Of a stretch of DNA of 64,000 nucleotides, positions 22,100-34,340 are shown piece by piece. A model generated the notes under the pieces. That model was not told where the DNA came from. It did not search any database and saw only the letters and a list, made by a program, of their open reading frames with translations. Source of the stretch: Ursus arctos (Eukaryota > Chordata > Mammalia > Carnivora > Ursidae); NCBI RefSeq assembly GCF_023065955.2, contig NW_026623067.1:57978444-58042443 (forward strand), given 5' to 3'. Numbering within the stretch: position 1 is the stretch's first letter; each line of letters starts with the position of its first letter. The translations under genes and the position numbers were made by a program.

Positions 22100-22480
22100 A
22101 TACTTCCTAAGAGGCAGTTGGCATTACGTAACACTCCGCTGCTCCCAGCCTCACTGCCTCTCCGGTTCTCAAAGCACGGGAGAGTTTATGGTCTTGGATC
22201 TTGCCCCAAATTGTAGATAGTGATCAGTTTTGAGAACATTTGTATACTCCAAACGGCGAAACTGCTAATAGTTACGGTGCTCGTAGCCTGGGTTTAAATA
22301 GGAAACTAATTAAGGTAAAATCTCTGTTCGGTAAGGCGCTTGAACACCAGTCAATGGCAAGCTTCCTGTTGCACGGTGAGTTCTGTGCGTGCGTCACTGC
22401 GCTCCAGGTCCAGTCGCAGAAAACGCGGTGAGAAGGCTGCTGGAACTAACAGGGCTAATGTGTTTCTCGTAGAGCTCATG
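22100..22480. promoter_or_regulatory. CpG-retaining candidate regulatory element
   Basis: Unique block where CpGs persist in otherwise CpG-poor DNA (acgtaac, aaacggcgaaac, gttcggtaaggcgc, gtgcgtgcgtcactgcg). It also carries a homeodomain-type ctaattaagg at about 22306-22315 and ggtttaaataggaaac beside it. No repeat match. Could be an enhancer or a weak promoter; no transcript evidence is visible. Confidence 0.35.
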
Positions 22481-24420
22481 TTGAGGAGGTAGGCGCTACT
22501 TTTGGACAATAACGAGTGAGTGAGTGACTGGCTGTCTGCTTTTTGTTAAACACATGCCCTGTAGAGTTTGTTTTGGTTTCCTGTTTGCTTTGAAAGAGCA
22601 AGCAGTATCTCTGGGGCCAAACTGCTCTGACAGAAACCTCAGCTGATGCCCTTAGGGGCTTGAAGTGGGGGCAAACCTTCATAAATGAAGTCTTCTCTTT
22701 GCTCCGGAGGTAGTCAAGTTGTAATATACGCGGCCTTTCGGGGTAATCATCTACAGCAGGGAGCGCCCCAGTTTGTTTCTTAGAAGGAATTCACAGGGAA
22801 GTCTAAAAGGACTGCAAAGCACACACCCATCTGCAGTAGATGTTGCTACAGGTGTAGGATGTTGTGGTTTCTAACATCTTACATGTGTTCTCTAAACAAT
22901 ACCTCGAGTGTCTTTTTGTTTCTGGCCTGTGTGGTTTCCTGCATTTCCGGCAGCTAATCCTATGTAGAAAGGCAGCTGCCTGCAAAGTATGACTGAAGAT
23001 GATGTATAAAGACACACGTGCAGAAATGGCGTTGGCTCTGAAAGCGGCTCACCCTGAGCTTGGAGCAGGACGGAGCCTGCAGCACGTGTCCAAGGAGCTG
23101 AGATGAGCTCAGCGTTGCTGACATCCAGGCCCAAGCGGCTTCCCAGCACCCTGAGGAATTCCTGCCGTTCCTGAGCCCCGGAGCTCTGTAGCAGACCGAG
23201 GAATAGAAATCTGAATTCAAAATATCAGAGGCTAAAGGGGAAGAAAGGCCCCCAGCAGGTGAGAGTTCTTGCCAACACTCCACAGCCCGGGCAGGGAAGG
23301 TCAGGAGATTTTGTGGGAATCATCCAGATAATACATCAGGCGAGCTCTGGCTCTGGAGCTGTAATCCTGGGAGCCAGAGATGGTGCCAGAACACAGCTAG
23401 GTGACACATGCCCAGGGTGTGGAGCTTAAGATACTAGACAGCCAGGTGGTACTTTAAAAGACAAACACAGACAATCCTGAGGCCAGTCTACATAGTTGGT
23501 TCATTAAAATTTCCATCCCATGTCTGCCAAGCTAAGGGTCCTCCTTTCCCCCCTCCACAAACACCTTCTTGAGACTACTCAATTCCCGTTTTGAGGACTC
23601 TTTCCCATTTCAGGTCTGCCTGATATTCGCCTTACGTAAAATCTTTGAAGGCGGGGGTGTGTGCATGAGTGTAAGTAGGTAGTTGGAAGCGTAAGAAGTG
23701 ACCCTGATGGGAGCTCTTAACTTTAAAAATTCAAAACCTTTTCTTTTTTCCCTTCCAAAAAAAGTGATGGAAATGTGAGGCATATTAAACTATCTCCTTG
23801 CAGGGATGAGATCATCCACTGGCTGCTAAGAAGTGACCTGGCAAATTCTAGTCCCTGACCTCACGGGCTGGGCAGTCCTTACTGGACAAATGAAGTGTGT
23901 GCTTCCCCCTTATGTCCTGGAGTTGGGAGGGAGACCAGGGAAAGGAGAACTCAAAAGTGGCAGCGGGCAGGGCCACCCCTGGCTGTGCCACAGGGTAAGG
24001 GAAGAGGCGCATTTATGAGTTTCAGGTCCTCCACCTCATTCCCAGTCAGTGTCTCTCCCTCCACCATTTTTAGCCTCTCCATTATTACCCAGCAAGCAGC
24101 CACAGATGGATACAGTGGAGGGATAAACTGAGAGTCTGAAAGCCTTCCTGAGACTCTTACTAGTACAGACACAAGGGCAGAGGGCTTCCTTAGGACCTCA
24201 GACCAACAGGGCAGTGATATGAACCAAGGATTCAACCTACAGATCACATATTGGGAAGAACGAACAAAGGTATCATTTTCCTTTTAATTTAGCAATTTAC
24301 AGCAGGTCCTAGACTCTATGCATGTCAAGCACACATGGAAAGCTTTCTCTGTAGAACAATCTTTTCTCTTTAATAAGTACATCAGATTACATGGATTTCC
24401 AGTTTGGGATACCTAGCTAT
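22481..24420. other. unique non-coding sequence
   Basis: No repeat family or exon recognised. Open frames reach 107 codons (22960-23283 minus) and overlap others on both strands without any recognisable motif. Confidence 0.45.
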
Positions 24421-24424
24421 ATAC

Positions 24425-26806
24425 ACAGATTTGTCTCCACTCCTTCCAGAAACTCCACTAAAATGACAACTAAGGGATTAAACATAAAAACAAAAAGCAA
24501 AGGTAAAGAAAAAGGAAAGGGGAAACAATAACATTTTAGAAGCTGGAAAGCATTTTGAGGAGTGGTAATGACTTAGCTGACCCAAGAAAGTAGGAAAAGC
24601 TGAGCGGCAATCTAATCTATAGCCACAGAATCCCCCAAATGTCTAAGAACTGGCAGTACCGGTTACCCCGGGAAGTGGACATGATGCTGAGGCTAAAATC
24701 CAGAGGATTGGGTGAGCTTGTTTTAGAAGCAGTGAGACCCCCATATCTCCTCCACTACTCTAACAGAAAACCAGAAATTTACTCCCTGAAGAGAATAAGA
24801 CAGGATTTGTTGGACTTGGGAACAACAAGAATAGTCAGGGTAGAAAAAGCTAGAAAGAGTTTCCTGAAAGCAGGGTGAATAAGTGAAAACTGACACCATG
24901 TTGAAATTAACCCCACAGTATTTTCCCCCCTAATTAGAAAAGACTTCTTTGGGGGAATCTGGTGAGCTCAAGAGAAAAGACCCAGAGACTGACATCAGGG
25001 ACTGACCTGTGGAATAGCCTAGCCAGATCACAGGGCTGAGAAGCTGAGTTTGACAAGTCCTGCCTTGCATATATATAACTTCCTAGCAGCTTTGAAGTGC
25101 CCTACTCTTGCATATGAACAGAGAGCCAAGATCACCAACATTTGAGGAAGACTTCTAATAGGAAAGAAAGATAGCAAATCATCAAACAAATGTACAACAA
25201 TTTGGAAGAAAATACTGCAGGGAGATGAAACCTTGAAAAAAATTACTACACATACATGAAACAAGAACAGGATGTTATACATAAAAACAAGAACATTCAG
25301 AGAATTAAAAGTAGGAAGTGAAAATGAAAATCTCAATAAAAGACTTAAAAATGAAGTTGAGAAATATCCCTGAAGGTAAAACAAAGAGATAGAAAGTAGC
25401 AACAATATAGTAAGAAATTTAGAGGACTAGCCCAGGGCATCCATCATCTGATGAGGAGGAGTTCCAGAAAAAGACAAAGAAAACAGAAAGAGCTCATCCA
25501 ACAGCTCATTAAAGTCAACAGAACTAAAGATCTACCGGGTATCAGCCACAGTGGATAAAAACAGATCCACACCCAGGCCTATCACTGTGAAATTTTAACA
25601 TTTTAGGACAAAGAAAAGATCCTAACATATAGGTACAAAGTGCCAGGAATCAGGACAGAATCTGATTACTCAATAGCAACACTAGAAATATGAAGGCCAA
25701 GAAGAAATGTCTTCCATTCCTGATGGAAAATTATTCCCAACCTAGACTTTTATACCTGGCCCCCACATTAATCAAGTAGAGTAACAGAATAAGGATGTTT
25801 CCAGAAGTGCAATTCTCAAAATATTTACCACTTACCCTTTCTCAGAAAGCTACTGAAGGATATGTTCCACCAAAACAAATTAATAAGAAAGAGGAAGACA
25901 CGAGGTCCACAAAGCAGGGAATTCAATATAAGACAGAGGCTAAGTTGAGGGTGAAGGAAAATCCCAAGCCAACAATTATGTAACCAGTCTAGGGACAAAA
26001 CAGTGCAGCGATTCCAAAGACTCATGGAGCAACTTCTGACAGAATACCTAATGTGTTTGAACACAATGAGAGGAGATTTCCATATTGGAGGAGAGTTTGG
26101 GGCTTATTTGGTGATAACCATATAGAAAACCAAGCAAAGGAAAAGGATGATTATTAATGCCACAATAAATTGGGGAGGAAAAAAAGCAATCATGGTAGAC
26201 TACATAGCTAAGCTGTCAATAGCACTTTAAGTGGTCATAAAATGGGAACATATATGTTGATCTAAGTCTGTGAAACTATTTGGGAAGGTGATTGGTCATA
26301 TGAACACGGGTCATGGGAAAGGGTAAGAGTGTTATATCCATTGTAGGAAGTCAACAGATAATATTTAAAAGTGAAAATGCTCGGGGCGCCTGGGTGGCAC
26401 AGCGGTTAAGCGTCTGCCTTCGGCTCAGGGCGTGATCCCGGCATTATGGGATCGAGCCCCACGTCAGGCTCCTCCGCTATGAGCCTGCTTCTTCCTCTCC
26501 CACTCCCCCTGCTTGTGTTCCCTCTCTCGCTGGCTGTCTCTATCTCTGTCGAATAAATAAATAAAATCTTTGAAAAAAAAATAAAAAATAAAAGTGAAAA
26601 TGCAAGAAGTAGCAATAAAATCATGTGATTTAGAATTATGGATGCAAATAGCGAATAACTGTTTGGAAAAGTTGAGTGGGTTTGCCCTTAGAAAGTGAGA
26701 AGTGGGAGAGACAGAGGGTCTTCTGTTTTTTGTGCAAACCTTATACAACTCCTTGCCTCTCTACATGCATGCACATTCCCTTCGATAAAAGTAAAAACTA
26801 CACAGA
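24425..26806 (+). repeat. long HAL1 LINE copy, interrupted by a SINE
   Basis: About 2.2 kb matching the order I remember for HAL1: gcagtgagacccccatatct, gacaccatgttgaaattaac, tagcaaatcatcaaacaaat, then the atcactgtgaaattttaaca and gaaagctactgaaggatatg blocks, and a 3' end with cttcgataaaagtaaaaac near 26780-26800. HAL1 encodes an RNA-binding ORF1-like protein in its active form; here the frame is broken into pieces of 60-125 codons, some on the wrong strand, so it is dead. A young SINE splits it at 26383. Confidence 0.8.
26383..26588 (+). mobile_element. young carnivoran SINE (SINEC) inside HAL1
   Basis: Very regular copy: ggggcgcctgggtggcacag head, B-box-like gggatcgagcccc, ctcctccgctatgagcctgc, ctgcttgtgttccctctctc, then gaataaataaataaaatc and an A-rich end. 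Perfect 15-bp target duplication taaaagtgaaaatgc at 26366-26380 and 26589-26603. The clean duplication and near-identity to the 55475 copy point to recent insertion. Confidence 0.97.
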
Positions 26807-27327
26807 AAGCAACATCATCATAGGGCTTCTGTTTGACACATCCTTGAAGACTACTTGATAGTGAGCACAGATCAAAAGATGCTGGTCTCTAAAGCCGTGG
26901 TGGTCTCATGAATCCATTTGTTTTTGTTCTAGTGTGAAACTCGTGTGATTTCCATGACTTCCCAATCCATCATGACGCTCTGCTGAATGTTCCACAAGGT
27001 GAAACTAATTAGTTAGAGGTAGCGGTGGAAGGTACGGCCCTCAACCTCTTCCCAGAGCAATTGGGGGGGGGGGGCAGCCAAGGAAACGAAGGCCTTTCAC
27101 CAAGAGATGAGCAGCTACACCCAACGGCGGACAGCGCCACAGCTGGAGTTGAGGAACTCTTTTACTTTACACTTTTTCTTATAAAAATTCTCACATTTAG
27201 TAATCTTATCCTGAAAACCCTAGTAACAATTTAGGCTATTTCTGACTCTTTCAAGCATTTTCAACTAATTTCAGCATTCCAAAATAGTTCACTCAAAAGC
27301 ACAGTCACTATAAAGTTGTCCAGTTTG

Positions 27328-27534
27328 GGGGCGCCTGGGTGGCACAGTCGGTTAAGCGTCTGCCTTCAGCTCAGGTCATGATCCCAGGGTCCTGGGATGG
27401 AGTCCCGCATCGGGCTCCCTGCTCAGCAGGGAGTCTGCCTCTGCCTCTGCCTGCTGCTCCCCCTTATTGTGCAAGCACTCACTCACTCTCTCTCTCTCTG
27501 TCAAATAAATAATTTTTTAAAGAAAATAAAAGTA
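27328..27534 (+). mobile_element. young carnivoran SINE (SINEC), other subtype
   Basis: Head ggggcgcctgggtggcacag followed by tcggttaagcgtctgcc, B-box-like gggatggagtcccgc, then the gctccctgctcagcagggag middle and (tc)n tail, ending in a short A-rich stretch. Perfect 18-bp target duplication ataaagttgtccagtttg at 27310-27327 and 27535-27552. Upstream at about 27063-27074 lies a run of 12 G. Confidence 0.97.
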
Positions 27535-27552
27535 ATAAAGTTGTCCAGTTTG

Positions 27553-29372
27553 AGTTATACAGGCAATTCACTCAGACATACACAGTCCTGACTGCAACAT
27601 GGCAAAGTCCAAGGATGGACTTTCCAGACTTTTTTCTGGTTCACCTATGGGGAGGCAGTTACTGAAAAGCTGCCCCAAGGAAACACACTTTTCCAGGAAG
27701 TGGGAGAAACAGAGTAACTCAGGGGAGTATTCCAATTTAAAAGAAGGGCTTGGGGAAATTGAGGGAGGGTGGGTTGTTTTTTGTTTTCTGGTTTTTTTGT
27801 TTTTGTTTTTTGAAGAGAAAAATTTATAGACAAGACCCAAAAAGAGAGCCAGAGGAAATTTTACTTTTTCTTTAAGAGATTTGAAAGTAAACTTCAGGGA
27901 TAAACTTTATCCCATTTTCCAAACAAATTTGGAAATCCTATCTTCCTTACAGAATCTTCCAGACACCAAATTTTTGCAAGACATCTGCAGATTGCTCTGG
28001 AGAATATAAAAATCAATAAAAAAGAGACTTGCCTTAAGAATTTTACCTGGTCTGAAACTCCTACTACCTATCTTTGAAAATGGACTTTCTCTCAGTGTAG
28101 ATTTTAGGTAATTACTTTCTAACTGTGCCTATTTCACATGGGCATCTCCATCAGCAATGTCTCCTTTGGGCTGTAAATTCATTCTGATATTGGGAATACT
28201 TACAACACGATTGGGTTTGGATGGCCTTTGCTGGTTTGGGGGATGTTGAAGATAATTAAAATAATGAAGAACATTATTGTCCACACGCACTAAATAAAAA
28301 GATACAGTCATTATCCCTCAGCTGCTCGTGTGATAGTCTACCTCTGTTTACTGGTACAGTTTTGCAGGATCGTTTCTATGCGCTAGTCTCTGAAATCTCT
28401 CATTGTCCTTCTCAGAGCTACCATGTGTCACTACAGCGTTGGAATAATTCTAGATGATGACTTTTGCTTTTCATTTGAAGTCTACTGAACTATTCTCCCT
28501 CTCTGTTAAAACAAATTTTCACATCTTTATTTTCTAGCCAGGTCATTTGATGGCGATAATAACGTATGAAGCACAGGCCTGAGATCCATAAATAAACATG
28601 ACTTGCTATTCTGCAGTTGATGGTCCAAGTTCATCCTCTGGGAGGACCTGACTCTGACACCGTGTTGTGCTACCTCATGGTCTGATTCAAAAGGCAAAGC
28701 CTGTGACCCTGAGCGCCCAGGTTCTTCTGCCTGTTTATCTTCCCAAGACATGTTGGACTTTGTTCCCTGATGGGCCGGCAGGACCAAGGGAAAACAGCTA
28801 GGTTCATTGGCCTACAAATGGCAGGTGAAATCAAAAGTGGAAACGCTGGCTGGGATGTTTCTAGTGAAAATCTACTAGAGCTGGGGTAAGGAGGGTTTCC
28901 TTTCTGTGCTTGTGGAGAAATGTCTGGCTGGCAGCCCCGACCAAGTGCTCATCACCTCTGTTAGCACAGAATAGAAGCCACCTTCCTGCTCACATAAGAA
29001 ATGAAATGTGACTGTGATGGTGGTGTCTGGAGCTCACACAGAGACCTTCAGCTTCCAGGCTGTGGTCAATGTTGCTGTTTTAAATTGTAAGAGACCAGAA
29101 GAATCCGTTGCCCTGTCTTCAGTCTGTGGGGTTTGAACGCAGTTTTGGATTTTTTTTTTTTCTTCTTGAATCCAGATGAGTATTAGTCTGGATTTGTCAG
29201 ACAAAATATATATACCAAGTCATTTATATTTTTAATTCACAAATTGAAGATTTGTGCTCTAAATTACTGGAGCTAGAAAATGTAAGAAAATAGCATATAT
29301 ACCCATGAGTAACTCTGCATTCATTTCTAATTTAAAACTGCTTCTTTACATCTCAGGTCTTCATATTGTCCA
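27553..29372. other. unique non-coding sequence
   Basis: Mostly unique AT-rich sequence, with an imperfect (TTTTG)n stretch at about 27775-27812 and a T run near 29151-29161. Nothing recognised as gene or named repeat. Confidence 0.45.
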
Positions 29373-29383
29373 TCTGAGAGGTA

Positions 29384-29398
29384 TTTTTTTAAAAGATT

Positions 29399-29433
<35 letters not shown>

Positions 29434-29605
29434 TTTGAGAGAGACTGCGAGCACCAGAGCAGGACTGAGAGGGAGAGAGAATGTGAAGCAGGCTCCCCAC
29501 TGAGTGCAGAGCCCGATGAGGGGCTCGATCCTGCTACTGCGAGATCATGACCTGAGCCGAAACCAAGAGTCGGATGCCCAACCGACAGAGTCACCCAGGT
29601 GCCCC
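29384..29605 (-). mobile_element. carnivoran SINE (SINEC), antisense, with expanded (TTTA)n
   Basis: The SINE tail on the left has grown into about nine ATTT units (29399-29437), followed by gagagagactgcgagcacc and gcaggctccccactgagtgc, with the head gagtcacccaggtgcccc at the right. Flanked by a 10-bp duplication tctgagaggt at 29373-29382 and 29608-29617. Tail expansion is a common source of microsatellites. Confidence 0.93.
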
Positions 29606-29900
29606 TGTCTGAGAGGTGCTTTAATGTTTCCAACTGCCAGGGCTGTTTCTGAGGTACTCGAAGTGGTGTTTTAGCAGAGTTTCTCCCCAGGTGGCTATGA
29701 AAGTGAGCTAGGTTTGTACTCTCCCCAAAGCTGATGTGTCAGGGGGACTCACGTCTGCCTAGCAAGGAGGCCTGTGCGGAATATCTGCTGATGTGTAGTA
29801 TAATCTGATACTAAAGTTTAACAGCTACCAGGAAAAAAAAAAGTTTTATTGAGTGTTAACAGCAGGGCTATGGGGTTGTACTCTCAGAAAGGAATTTTTT

Positions 29901-30096
29901 TTTTAAGTTTTCATTTATTCATTTGAGACAGAGAGATACAGAGAGAGAGAGAGAGCATGAACAGGAGGAGAGGCAGAGGGAGAAGGAGAAGCAGACTCCC
30001 CACTGAGCAAGGAGCCTGATGTGGGGCTCGATCCCAGGACCCTGGGATCATGACCTGAGCTGAAGGCAGACGCTTAACCGACTGAGCCACCCAGGC
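29901..30096 (-). mobile_element. carnivoran SINE (SINEC), antisense
   Basis: Reverse-complement SINE with cagagagagagagagagcatg, the gcagactccccactgagcaa middle, gctcgatcccaggaccctgg and a head ending in gagccacccaggc near 30095. Perfect 19-bp target duplication tctcagaaaggaatttttt at 29882-29900 and 30100-30118, among the longest in the window. Confidence 0.95.
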
Positions 30097-30389
30097 TCTT
30101 CTCAGAAAGGAATTTTTTAAAACATACAGTAGGAAGATCCCAGGAAGTTCTTCAACTGGATCCAGTAATAAGACAGCACCAACTGGGTCAGGAAATAGGC
30201 CAGAAGCTCAGGTGGAAACATCTAGAACCAGGCTCCTAACAAGGCCCACAGCAACACAAGCTGCACAAAGTGGCCAGTTTTGCTGAGGAAAGCTCTTAAA
30301 CAGTGCAGCTGATATTTAAACCAACTTGTATCCAAATTGGAGGGAGACAGTGATTCCCTACCTTCCTTCCTCCATAGGTCTGCTACATT

Positions 30390-31560
30390 TTCATGCAGGT
30401 ATTCATTCATTCAGCAAACACTTAAAAGTAGCAAAATTATATTCCAGGCACTGTTCTAGAATGGGGCATTCAGTGGGGATCAAAACAGGCTCAAACTCCT
30501 GCCCTCATGGCACGTGTATTTCAGTGGCATGGGCTCAGAGAATGTCAGAACTAGAGCCTATCATGTTCTAAAGTTACAAACCCAAATGGCTTACAGGGGC
30601 CAAACAGGAGTAAAAATGCACAGAGGTAAGAGGAAGGGGTGGGGGGTTGGGGTAACGAGCACACTAGAGTGTATGTCCCAAAAGGTATCCAAATACAGTT
30701 TCTTTAGTTTACTGTGCAGTCTAAACAAAATTCCTTTGAGCATGAGAGGCCTCTCGTGGCTGCTCCTTGACTCTCAAACATTCTCACACCAGAAATCAAG
30801 ACCCAGGGAGGACACGCGCCTTGCTCCGGGTCGCGTAGCCAGGCAGGGGCACAGCCAAAGCTGAGACGCATCTGCCCTGGCCCAGTGCTGCTTTGCTATG
30901 CTGTGCTCCCTCTGCTCCCACAGTCTGCTCCTTGAGGCATCTCAGAAAGTTCCTAGCATCTAACAGGGTCTTGTTGAACAACTCATTCATTCTCTCAGTC
31001 ATTACTTATAAAGCTCTGTCACGTGCCAAACACCAAGGCAAGTTCAAGGGTGTTGAACAAGACCAGCATCAGATATGGGCCTTAACCTCCCACAGCTTAA
31101 GAGCATACTGCTCCAGCCATCTAGATGTATAATTAATGGGAAACAATAAATTCCTTTTTCCCCTCTGAGCACTTCTGAGGCAGTAATTATGACTCCAAGC
31201 CCAGATACACACATGTGCTTAACCTGGAGAAGAAATAAATGTAATATTATATAATTGATATCATGTGTCCTTAAAATTAACCTAGCTCAACAATTGGTAT
31301 AAAGAGATTTATTGTGGAAGAGTACCTAGGTACACAGTAGTCGATCAATACAGACTTGCTGGCTCTAAGTATTCATGTGTTATGCACGCTCAGCTGCCGA
31401 GCAGATGCAAAAACTTGTTCGGCATTTGGCTACTTTCTAACAAGCTCAGCAGTTGCACGGGTCAAGTGCCAGGGCTACCCATTCACTGCACAAATATTGA
31501 TGGAGTGCCTGACTAGCCTGTGTAAGACTCTATTATAGTGCAGATGTAAGTGCTATGGTA
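30390..31560. repeat. fragments of an ancient interspersed repeat, family not assigned
   Basis: Three patches (about 30390-30540, 30960-31130 and 31480-31560) share the theme of a cattcattcagcaaacac-like start, then ccaggcactgttctagaatg, then ctcctgccctcatgg. This is a very common old mammalian dispersed sequence, but I cannot recall its family name with confidence. The rest of the interval is unique, with no gene. Confidence 0.4.
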
Positions 31561-31699
31561 TTCGAGGATTAGTGTTTATGAACCGAAGGTAAGTTGGAAA
31601 CTATTTTTTGCTAAAAGTTTCCCAGAAGTGCAGTAGAATCCTTTGGAAATAGCTAAAGTTAGGTCTCGGTCAGCTATTCAGTTCACACCACCACACTTC

Positions 31700-33560
31700 C
31701 AGCTACAGCTGGAAGGAGAACAGCCACAGGTATGATCTACAGTGATTCACGGGTTATGGCCAATGGTTTGGCAAGGTGATGAGGGACTTGAAAGGAACAT
31801 GATTGGAAAATTGGTGACAAGGATATCCGAGGAAGAAGTATATGGATAGACTTCTCCGAAAGGGTAAAGAGTGTGAGGTATTTGTATCTTATGTGAATGC
31901 TCACAGAAAAGTGACTTCAGGTGGAGAGGATGACCCATTCTGGGGACATCAGTCAGCATCATTCCCTACCCACTCTTGGCATTGCCCAAGGGGCTCATGA
32001 ACAAAATGGCCACAGTAGGAATGAAAGGATAAAGGTTATGCATGGGCTTGGCAACATAGGCGTCTACCTACCAAGGCTGTTGACTACCCAAACTTCTGAG
32101 GGCCCTTTAGTTCCTAGTATGCCACAAATTCCCCAGGGGGATCGGCCAGCTACTTGATGGCGAGTTAACAACATTGGGCTATTTCTATAATGGAAGGGGC
32201 AGCACTTTGTTCTTACTAGAATGGATGCTTACTCTTCTTGCCTGTGATGTTTCTATCTAAACTATTATCCATGGACTTACCAAGTAACTTATCCACTGTC
32301 ATAGCCTTCTAAACAGCATTATTTCTGACCAAGGAATTCGTTTCATAACAAATGAGGTTGCAGCAAGCGACCCATGCTCATGAAATTCACTAGTCTAATC
32401 AAGCTCCCCATCATCTTAAAGCGGCTGGCTTAATGGGATACTGGAATAGCTTTTTAAAATTTATTTTTTAAATTCCAGTACAATTAACATACAGCATTAT
32501 ATTAGTTTCAGGTGTACAATATAATGATTCAACAATTCTGCATATTACTCAGCGCTCATCATCATAAGTGTTCTCTTAATCCCCTTCACCTATTTCATCC
32601 ATCTCCCCACCCACCTCCCCAGTTTGTTCTCTATATTTAAGACTGTTTTTTGGTTTGTCTCTTTTTTACTTTATTTGTTTTGCTCTTAAATTCCACATAC
32701 GAGTGAGATCATATGGTATTTGTCTTTCTCTGACTTCTTTCACTTGGCATCGTACTCTCTAGGTCTATCCATGCTGTTGCAAATGGCAAGATTTCATTCT
32801 TTTTTATTACTAAGTAATATTCCATTGTGTAGCCTTTTGAAGACTTGGTTGTGATAGCCGTTAGGTACCAGTGGCTTGCAAGGCTGGGTCAACATCCTCC
32901 AGTATAAAATATATGCTCTAAATTGATGTCCAATATATGATGATTTTTCTCCCATAGTCAGGATTCATGGGTCTGAGAATCAAGGGGTGGAAATGGGGGT
33001 CAGTTTTATCACGATTAACCCTAGTGATTCACTAGCAACATTTTTTTATTAGCATCCCTGCAGTTGGACTGTACTGGTTTAGGAGTTTTACTTTCAAAGG
33101 GAACTATAGGTGGAAAACGCTTCCACCAAGGGACACCACAATGATTCCCCTGCACTAGAAGTTGAGACTGTTCCCTGAAAATTTTATGCTCCATATACCA
33201 ATGAATCAACAAGCAAAGACTAGGATTACCATACTTGCTCAAGGGATAGACCCTGATAACCACGGGGAAATTGGGATTACTATACCATAGGAATGTCGGA
33301 AATCCTCTGGGGGGGGGTACCTCTTACCATTTCTATGTCCTAGGATTAAAGTCTGTAGAAAAATGCAACCCAATTCAGGCAAGACCACTAATGACCGTGA
33401 ACTTTAGGAATGAAGGTTTGAGTTCCCTCCACCAGCCAAGCAACCATGACCAGCTGAAGTGCTTGCTTAAGGCAAAGGGAATGGGTAGTGGAAGGAAGAA
33501 ATGAAAATGATACACAAGAAATGAAAATGATATATCAGTAATGACCATGCAACCATTACA
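31700..33560 (+). repeat. ERVL endogenous retrovirus remnant, pol/integrase region (broken)
   Basis: Matches, from memory, the 3' pol part of class III (ERVL) endogenous retroviruses: a late RNase H/early integrase part near 31700-31920, integrase core near 32140-32450, and C-terminal/dUTPase-like downstream sequence near 32840-33500. The observed residues FVLTRMDAYS around 32205-32235 sit where an integrase-core aspartate is expected. The frame is broken by many stops and frameshifts; the longest piece is about 78-80 codons. Gag and most of pol are absent, and an antisense L1 is inserted at 32451-32829. It is followed directly by an MLT2-like LTR. Non-functional relic; in life it encoded DNA integration. 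Family from memory; boundaries approximate. Confidence 0.8.
32451..32829 (-). mobile_element. carnivoran L1 3' fragment, antisense, inserted in ERVL
   Basis: Reverse-complement L1 3' region: a T-rich left end, ccagtacaattaacatacag, tttcaggtgtacaatataat, then ggtttgtctcttttttactt and agtgagatcatatggtattt, ending at gtaatattccattgtg. About 380 bp, 5'-truncated. The ERVL sequence resumes at once on the other side with agccttttgaagac. The duplicated join is short (about tagcttttt versus tagcctttt), so it is approximate. Confidence 0.88.
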
Positions 33561-33571
33561 TAAACAAGGGC

Positions 33572-34340
33572 TGTAATAGTTTGGGTGTTTCTTCCTCATT
33601 TAGATATTTATGTTTGCATATATAGGAACCAAACATTTTTATTTTCTTACCCTTTCTCATCCCCACATCACCTGACTTACAACGTGTTATATACTAATTA
33701 ACTATATACCAACATTTAAGTTACAGGGATTGTGAATCAGCTAGAAGAAAAATTAACACTCACCCAAAAAAAAAAGTGGGACTTGGTATCCTCCTCTGAG
33801 GGAAGAATTACTGTGCTTTGGTTGTATGTATCCCAGAATTTCATCCCTGCATGTTTCCAGTCAGCATGTGTCATAAGAGAGATCCTTGTGTGAGATCTGG
33901 AGGCTGGAAGCAGGTGCCACTGTTGCTGATCTCCTGGTTGGCCCTGTTGGTGTTGGTGGCAGCCAGGCCTTCTCCTGGCTCCTCCTGTCGCTGCTCTGAC
34001 TCCTGGGCCAGATGTGCATTAGGTCCATGAAGAACATGAGTTTGTCCCACAGACGCTGCTAGCACCCAGGCCAGCAGCAGCCACAAGGGCCAGCTCGCGC
34101 TGTGGGTTCCGCCTTCTCCTCCTCTGGCCTGTTCTGCACTCCCCCTGCCTCCCACCTGTCCACTCTTAGGATCTGGCTTTCTAGCATTGGTCACAAAGAT
34201 GGCCTTACAGAAATGGCTTCACCAGCTCCCACGATTGCTCAAGATCGAATCCCTGTAGCAAATCCCTCACCACGCATGTATCTTCTTGCGCTTTTCCTTC
34301 TCTGATTGAACCCTGACTGATACGGTGGCTTCAAGAATAG
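33572..34340 (+). repeat. MLT2-like 3' LTR of the ERVL remnant
   Basis: Begins with tgtaatagtttgggtgtttc right after the internal sequence and contains gggacttggtatcctcctct, then cagtcagcatgtgtcataag, and ends around tgattgaaccctgactgata. Same orientation as the internal part, so it is the 3' LTR; no 5' LTR is present. LTRs hold the promoter and poly-A signal of the provirus; this copy is diverged. The 107-codon minus-strand frame at 33871-34194 is incidental. Confidence 0.72.

Noticed and set aside
25028..25405. 125-codon Leu/Phe-rich minus-strand frame, membrane-like
   Set aside because: Antisense of the HAL1 copy at 24425-26806; same artefact.
31921..32157. 78-codon frame as a domesticated retroviral gene
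   Set aside because: It is a fragment of the ERVL relic bounded by stops and frameshifts on both sides. No sign of a preserved full-length frame.
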